From: Scylla paramamosain
Lineage: Eukaryota > Arthropoda > Malacostraca > Decapoda > Portunidae
Length of the DNA stretch: 64,000 bases
Direction: 5' to 3'
NCBI RefSeq assembly: GCF_035594125.1
Contig: NC_087166.1
Span: 21,340,266 to 21,404,265, forward strand
The stretch's first letter is position 1; each line of letters opens with the position of its first letter. Below, in pieces: positions 58,825 to 64,000 of the stretch. The notes beneath the pieces are model-generated. The model made no database searches, had not been told where the DNA came from, and saw nothing but the letters and a program-made list of their open reading frames with translations. Both the position numbers and the translations under genes were made by a program.

Positions 58825-60759
58825 CTAACTGGAAATGTCATGTACAACTGGTACTAAAACAACACCATCTTTATATGGCAATTTTATCACCTTTCTATGC
58901 AGCTGCTCTAAGTGAATTACTTTCTTTTTTAAATTACTCTTATTTTTCATAAACACAATGTTAATGAGTTTAGAATTGCATGGTTCAGTAAAAAAATTTT
59001 CAGTTTGGCTTTGACGAAGAACATCACATTCATAGTAGACATCATTTTTTAGTTTCCTAAGGAACACAAAATCTTCATTTTTTAACATGAAACAATTATT
59101 TTTGTATTTTGTAGATATATATATTCTGTGATTAGCTTCTGTCACTTTTGATTCATTAATCATTTTCTTTTCTGCAAGTCTTTTGAAAACTTGAGAAACT
59201 GGATTGTTTGATGACCTCACTAACTGCTTTATTTTGTGAAGTTCATTCTCGTATGGGAAAGCACAAATGTCATTAAGGGAACACTGGTAATTCTCTACAT
59301 CATCTACCAAGTGAAGAAGATTATGAACATTATATACAATAAAACTTTGACCATATATATCTCGACACTGTTGTACAAAACACTTAAGTAATTCTCTTGC
59401 ATATGGTAAGTAAGAATTTCGTATTTCATCATTGGAATTCAATAAAACTGATAAGGACACAGTAAGCAAAAGACTGTTTTTGTATATAATATCAGGAACA
59501 ACATCTTTCAGGACAACAATACTTGTGTATAATATATACTGTCTAAATTCGGTGGCCTTCCAGCGATCAATTACAGCTAGTGATCGTGGCTGTCTAGCAA
59601 ATTCACTTGGTAGTTTGTTGGAAAGACTCTCTAAAGAAGAAGAAATTAAACTTATTTGAAGCTGAGAGAGTTTGCATTTCTTAGAACCTCTTATGAGGAA
59701 AAGTAGCATTCTTCTGGTAACACCAAGGCAAATCATATGCATGTAATCCAGTGGAAACCCTTTCACGCAAGATATTCCATACTGAATCAAAGGACTTTTT
59801 CCTAACTGATGAGAATCCCTGTACTGTTCCTGATTGAATTTCTCATCAGATCTTTCATTACAGGGTTGTGCAGAGTCTAATACAAGAACATGTGATTGCC
59901 AGGTTCCTTTAATTTCACATCTCTCACATGAGTAATACCCATTGTGCCCTTTTATGCATTTGATAAATGAGCGTGCAGGTGCATCACAAATAAATGCAAC
60001 TATTCTTACTGCCAGTCTTTTCCCTTCAAAAACTAAACCATTTTTAGAAAGTTGCTTATATTCTTGAAGAAAATCTTCCAAAAAACTGTCAATAGAATCT
60101 GGTTTAGTCTTTCCACAATACAGAGCAACTAATGCTGGCTTAAAGCAGCTGAACTTTATCAGTATAGGCCAGAACTGTTCATTGCTTGATTTATGTAAAG
60201 GAATACCATCTATGTTTACACTGAGTTTAACCGAATCATTTTCTTTTACAAATGCTGGATGAGTCTTCAATATATTTTGCAAACATGAACCAATCCCAAA
60301 ATAATAATAGTGTCCTCCACATTTTTCTAATACCTCTACATACCTTGGAGTTTCCATCAAAGTGCGTGAATCTTTAGGTAGATTATGCCCATTATTCCTC
60401 AACAGCTCCAATAATTCATTTGCTGCCTGGCGTGTAATGTTATTTTTTGATGCCCATAAAGCTAATCCTTCTTCAAGTGCCAAATCAGATATATGGTGGT
60501 GACTCTCATCATCTGTGCTTAATTCTTCTGGTGCAGTTACTATCAAGGGGGATAAGGATGTACTTTCACAACTGTCCTGGTCAGAAAAGCTTAAAGATGG
60601 GTCAGAGTTATTATGGTAAAGTTTGGGAATTTTGGTGTTTTGATGAACCCAGTCAGCTTCCTCTTCACTACTACTAACCAACAGTTCCTTGAGCTCACGT
60701 TGTATCTGCCTGTATCTTTTATGGTAAGACATAATTAATTGAGAAGAGACTGTGATCAA
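58825..60759 (-). CDS. Tnp2/CACTA (EnSpm)-like transposase, undamaged frame
   Basis: An uninterrupted frame of 644 codons, unique in this window. I favour the Met at about 60732 (MSYHKRYRQIQRELKELL) as start, because a TTTTGATCACAG acceptor-like site lies between it and the upstream sequence. Landmarks: an acidic N-terminus (SSSEEEADW), VKLSVNIDGIPLHKSSNEQF (first conserved Asp), AVRIVAFICDAPARSFIKCI (second Asp) with GYYSCERCEIKG (Cys pair), GFPLDYMHMICLGVTRRMLL, PSEFARQPRSLAVIDRWKAT, VHNLLHLVDDVE, CAFPYENELHKIKQLVRSSN and the C-terminus YKDGVVLVPVVHD. The order D-G, D-PA, C-x2-C, LDxMH, FP(F/Y)E parallels Tnp2 plus DUF4218 of CACTA transposases. Either a recently active element or a domesticated gene. 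Confidence 0.8.
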   Translation of the reverse strand: MITVSSQLIMSYHKRYRQIQRELKELLVSSSEEEADWVHQNTKIPKLYHNNSDPSLSFSDQDSCESTSLSPLIVTAPEELSTDDESHHHISDLALEEGLALWASKNNITRQAANELLELLRNNGHNLPKDSRTLMETPRYVEVLEKCGGHYYYFGIGSCLQNILKTHPAFVKENDSVKLSVNIDGIPLHKSSNEQFWPILIKFSCFKPALVALYCGKTKPDSIDSFLEDFLQEYKQLSKNGLVFEGKRLAVRIVAFICDAPARSFIKCIKGHNGYYSCERCEIKGTWQSHVLVLDSAQPCNERSDEKFNQEQYRDSHQLGKSPLIQYGISCVKGFPLDYMHMICLGVTRRMLLFLIRGSKKCKLSQLQISLISSSLESLSNKLPSEFARQPRSLAVIDRWKATEFRQYILYTSIVVLKDVVPDIIYKNSLLLTVSLSVLLNSNDEIRNSYLPYARELLKCFVQQCRDIYGQSFIVYNVHNLLHLVDDVENYQCSLNDICAFPYENELHKIKQLVRSSNNPVSQVFKRLAEKKMINESKVTEANHRIYISTKYKNNCFMLKNEDFVFLRKLKNDVYYECDVLRQSQTENFFTEPCNSKLINIVFMKNKSNLKKKVIHLEQLHRKVIKLPYKDGVVLVPVVHDISS

Positions 60760-61664
60760 AAGTCAGGGAAAAATAGGAGAGTTAGAGTAGTGGTTTAGTA
60801 CTTTGAAAGATAACAAATGAAATATATTAGTTTAGAGTACACAAAAACAAATTAAAGTAGTTCTGCAGTTTACACAAAACACAGAGTAGCTTAAAGATTA
60901 CATACTACAACACAAACGAGCTCAATGATTACACACAACACAAAGTAGCAAAAAATTGCCTTCTGAAGAGAGTTTCAGTATGACAGTGATATAGGTGATC
61001 AGTCAGACTTTAAAGGTCCGTAAAGTAAATTTGAAGCAGTACATCATGCATAGATAGAACATTCAATAAGACATTATATATACATACTCACTTTAAGTTG
61101 TCTCAACAGAGGGAAAGAATTAATGGATGGAGTAGCTACCACCAGTTACAAGTTGAGGTTGATCCAGCCCATACAGTAGCAGGATACGCTCTTCCTGAAA
61201 TTAATTGTTACTAATGGTCTGTCTGTGCAAATTTCACATCACATCCTAGTAAAATTAATTTCCTAAGTTTGAAAACATTCTATCTGACCTCTTCAAAACT
61301 AGTTACTATTCAGTAACTGATAATTTACAGACAAAAGTGGTTTTACCACTACACACATGAAAACTACTGCAGCTATATTAACAGGCTTAGTATGCATATG
61401 GGGAAGTAGAAATAATACCAGTGATGTTTCTGGCAGAAATGCCATAAAGAAATTGCAAACACTGCATTTTTAGCATAATGCATCCCAGTTAAAGAAAAAT
61501 ACATAGCTATATTCATTTTCGTTGTCACTAAATTCATAACAGTATATCATGTTAGTAGTACTATAAGGTGTATTTCTGTATTTTATTATTAATAACGCAT
61601 CATAGATCACTAATAACCACACAAGTGAGAAGTGAAGGGATCAAAACCCTCATGGTAATTGTGC
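60760..61664. other. Upstream region of the transposase gene
   Basis: AT-rich, no long frame. It contains a possible non-coding exon at 61092-61194 on the minus strand. I looked for CACTA-type terminal repeats here and found no convincing pair. Confidence 0.4.
61092..61194 (-). other. Possible 5' exon of the transposase gene
   Basis: On the minus strand a TTAATTTCAG acceptor-like site ends at 61195 and AAA|GTGAGT, a strong donor-like site, starts at 61091. The 103 bp between contain stops in every frame or no Met, so it would be untranslated. The intron would run to the acceptor at about 60750. Purely an inference from splice-site strings. Confidence 0.3.
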
Positions 61665-62025
61665 CGAGTTCTCTCCCGACGTATTTACTGGTTTGTTTTT
61701 CTAACTGATCGGGCACAAGCCTTCACACACCCGTAAAACAGAAACAGAAAGTGGGGAGAAGTGCCACCTAGGTACCCTCTAACATAAAGTGAAATACCTT
61801 TCGCCTTATTGTGCCGCTTCTGCGTCTGCCATGCTTCATTGATTCTGTTTTTGCCAGCACCAGCAAACTTGGGGACCTGGCAGGAAAGTGAGGTTTTAGG
61901 GTGTGGGAAGCCAAAAAGGGCAAATTTGGCAAGACTCAAAAAGTCTATGGTAAATAAAAAAAAAAAAATTTTTTTTAAAGGCTCCCCAAAAGGAAAACCA
62001 TCATCTATGGAAGTTTCCCAATAAT

Positions 62026-62343
62026 GTAGTGCCTCCGTGGTGCAGTGGTCAGCATGCCTGGCTACAAATCTGCGGGCCCAGTTTTCGGGTTTGATCCCGG
62101 CCTGGGCAGTCGGCGTACAGCCCACCCAGCTGTTCATCCATCCCTTTCGGGTTGGTCGATAAACGGGTACCTGGGGAAACCTGGGGAAGGTAAACTGTGG
62201 AAACCCGGATGTCATTCCCTGCAGCCATGTGTCCCGAGATAACGGGTTCTTACCCACCACAGGCTCCAAGGGCTAATGGGATGGAGATGAGTGCCGCAGT
62301 CACGCGCAGCCACTGCGAATGCACCCACTTTACCTTTTTTTTT
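62026..62343 (+). mobile_element. tRNA-derived SINE
   Basis: The head GTGCCTCCGTGGTGCAGTGG holds an A-box-like TGGTGCAGTGG (62038-62048). A B-box GGTTTGATCCC lies at 62088-62098, 40 bases further, the spacing of an internal RNA polymerase III promoter. A body with GGTTGGTCGATAAACGGGTA resembles conserved SINE central domains known from many invertebrates. The element ends in a T-run (62333-62343). At 318 bp it is a plausible full-length SINE. Its partner LINE is not identified. Confidence 0.8.
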
Positions 62344-62611
62344 ACTTAGCGTTGCCTATTCTAACATCTTGGAGTACTCTATTTCATAATTACGGTTACA
62401 TTCTACTTTAGCTATATCACAACATTACCATGCATTACATGTACTTGGTGATGGTAGGTTAAGGCAAGGTATCAGTTAATGTTACGTTAAGTTTAACTTG
62501 AGAGTCCCTAGGTTACGCACCAAAATGACTCAGTTAGGTCAAGTTAAACCCAAGTCCTTAAGTTGCATGGCCAAACGACTATCGGTTAGGTTAGGCGTGA
62601 AGCCACCAAAT

Positions 62612-62830
62612 GGTAGGGGGTCGAGGGGGCGCAGTACCCCAGATAGGCAAGGGGGTTCGGGGGGAAGGGGGCGTAGCTCCGGATATGTTTTGAATTCCAT
62701 GTTTACTTTACAAAACAAAAGTAGGGTGGGTCGATGGGAGCGCAGCCCCCCAATAGGTAGGGTGGATCGAGGGGGGCACAGCCCCTCCGTTAGGTAGGGT
62801 GGGTCGCTGGGAGCGCAGTCCCCTCATGGG
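62612..62830. repeat. GC-rich 36-37-bp tandem repeats
   Basis: Three adjacent units (62721-62756, 62757-62793, 62794-62830) share GTAGGGTGG(G/A)TCG..GGG..C.CAG(C/T)CCC. A more diverged unit is at 62612-62645, followed by a degenerate one to about 62685. Each unit has an internal dyad of GGGGGGC/CAGCCCC type and could form a stem. Confidence 0.9.
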
Positions 62831-63085
62831 GCACTCTAGGCTCATAGCGTTGCCACCATTGTATGATCGAGGATTTTCCCTAGATAGGGATTTTCCTTGT
62901 TTGGGGAATTTCTCTAAAAATGTTATAGTTTTCACAGTAGACTTTTTGGGTCTTGCCAAATTTGCCCTATGTGGCTTCCTCCACCCTAAAACTCCGCCTT
63001 CCCGCCACGTCTTAAAGTTTGTTGGTGCTGGGAAAACGAGGAAAAAAACAAACCAGTAATAACGCCGAGAAAGGACTCTACACTT

Positions 63086-64000
63086 TTACCCATAATGACT
63101 ACTTGAACAAGGAAGGGGGTGGCAAACCCTTCCTTCCATTTTGGCAGGTAATTTCTGGAAAGGTTAGGTTAGGTTAGCTTAGGAAATCTTGGGTTTGGTT
63201 AGTGAACAATAATTAAGGCAATCATCTAAACTTTGTATATACTTGGCCTAAAATATTTTGCAGAATTATTATAGCAGAGGTCAGATTAGGATTTTTGGGT
63301 TGAAACTACTTTCTTTTTATAGATTTCGATGTGCTATTTATAAATTGGCAATTTTTTGGTTCGTAAAAAAAATACTTGCCCCTCACCACCACCCCAATAC
63401 TTCGAATCAGGTTAGGTTAGTGGGTTAGGTTTGGTTTGGTTTGGTTAGGTTATTTTAGGTTAGGTTAGGTGGGGAAATGAAAAAAAAATTGCCTTCGCCC
63501 TGTAATTTAGGTTAAGTTAGGTAGGATAGGTTATTTTAGATTGTTTTAGATTAGGATTCATTAGTTTTAGTGGTAATATTTTACTTTAGCTACACCAAAA
63601 GATTACCTTACCTACGGCCTTGTTTGCCTTACTGGAGTCTTACATTATGGTTAAGGTTTCTATAAGTGTCCCCGCCGGGTCTCTATCCCCATTACAAGGT
63701 AAGATATTGCATTAATTGAATTAATATTTATCTTACTTTACGGGGTTCTCGAGTGTAGAGGTGTTAGACCTGTTTAATAAATGGGTGTCTTAATGACAAA
63801 AGATCTTCGGCCATGTATTCAAATATAAATAAGCGTTGTTCATTACCCCAAAACCGTGGCAAGACGGCCAGGTAGGCGAGTGATATGTGGCGTTAGGTTA
63901 TGTGCACCCGACTATCCCTTGATGTTTGTACATACTTTGGGTGTATAGCACACTTTCCAGCCATTTCTTCAGTTTATAGTCCTCTGTTCTTTTAAAAAAT
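63086..64000. repeat. AT-rich end region with TTAGG-like tracts
   Basis: Imperfect TTAGG arrays occur at 63163-63185 (GGTTAGGTTAGGTTAG), 63408-63473 (with TTTGG variants) and 63505-63550. TTAGG is the arthropod telomere unit, but these are short, mixed and interstitial. No gene is supported in the rest of the stretch. Confidence 0.7.

Larger units (their letters stand above)
61665..63085. mobile_element. Long inverted-repeat (foldback-like) element
   Basis: The segment 61848-61955 is the imperfect reverse complement of 62935-63042 (shared words include CAAATTTGGCAAGAC and TTTTAGGGTG). The outer ends also pair: ACTGGTTTGTTTTT at 61687-61700 with the complement of AAAAACAAACCAGT near 63044-63057. 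The left arm has about 145 bp (61701-61847) absent from the right arm. Inside are a SINE, TTAGG-like words and a GC-rich tandem repeat. No transposase is encoded. Confidence 0.75.

Noticed and set aside
57240..61360. CACTA-type terminal inverted repeats around the transposase
   Set aside because: CACTA-like words exist (for example near 61350 and, as complement, near 57241), but the following bases do not match each other, so no pair can be supported.
62026..62105. A functional tRNA gene
   Set aside because: A and B boxes fit, but the sequence continues without a tRNA 3' end into a SINE body and T-run, and the acceptor stem does not pair well.
63160..63480. A chromosome end
   Set aside because: The TTAGG runs are short, mixed with TTTGG variants and followed by unique sequence, so they are interstitial.

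Overview
The window looks like a piece of an arthropod nuclear genome, most likely a decapod crustacean such as a crab. The base composition is AT-rich. There are five long dinucleotide arrays, scattered TTAGG-type motifs (the arthropod telomere unit) and very dense non-LTR retrotransposon debris, including one family whose 3' ends carry TATTTACCTAGTTG. The taxon call is inference from these repeat families, not from a host gene. I see no bacterial-style operons, no rRNA, no intact tRNA gene and no recognisable host housekeeping gene.

Almost everything readable is mobile DNA. Five non-LTR families recur and are labelled A to E here. Family A (jockey/CR1-type, YADD) has copies at 427-837, 955-3279(-), 5420-5951, 15079-17823 (best copy, with endonuclease), 32311-32992(-), 33618-34965 (interrupted), 41770-42395(-) and 42440-43935. 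Family C (CR1-type) occupies 4540-5300(-), 7985-8640(-), 10375-11208, 11400-14425, 20030-20312, 20313-22506(-), 22535-23960(-) and two further 3' ends up to 24355. Family B is at 26665-28075(-) and 35312-35500(-), family D at 53230-56640(-) and family E at 6111-7350(-).

LTR elements follow. Gypsy-1 lies at 24356 to about 26650 on the minus strand: gag, a damaged zinc knuckle, the start of a protease, a primer-binding site and an LTR edge. Gypsy-2 lies on the plus strand from about 28700 to 35316 and has gag, a zinc knuckle, RT/RNase H and part of an integrase. Its integrase is split by a 2.9-kb TA-flanked inverted-repeat element (32202-35075), which itself holds two family A copies, one of them broken by two opposed Tigger-like elements. 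Two BEL/Pao elements on the minus strand, BEL-1 (35891-41581) and BEL-2 (45808-51814), have both LTRs. BEL-1 has lost the RNase H and integrase region; BEL-2 has lost the gag C-terminus and protease. BEL-1 is flanked by an unusually long 20-bp duplication inside a Harbinger-like transposase remnant.

The right-hand part differs. At 58825-60732(-) lies a long undamaged reading frame of about 635-644 residues for a Tnp2/CACTA (EnSpm)-like transposase. A candidate spliced exon of a partner protein is next to it (58155-58351) and a possible non-coding 5' exon lies upstream (61092-61194). This is the best candidate for an expressed gene. Beyond it are a 1.4-kb inverted-repeat element with a tRNA-derived SINE inside, a 36-37-bp GC-rich tandem repeat and TTAGG-like tracts. 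Stretches of roughly 0.5 to 2 kb between these units (for example 3371-4539, 17824-20020, 44550-45802, 57052-58150) show no supportable gene.
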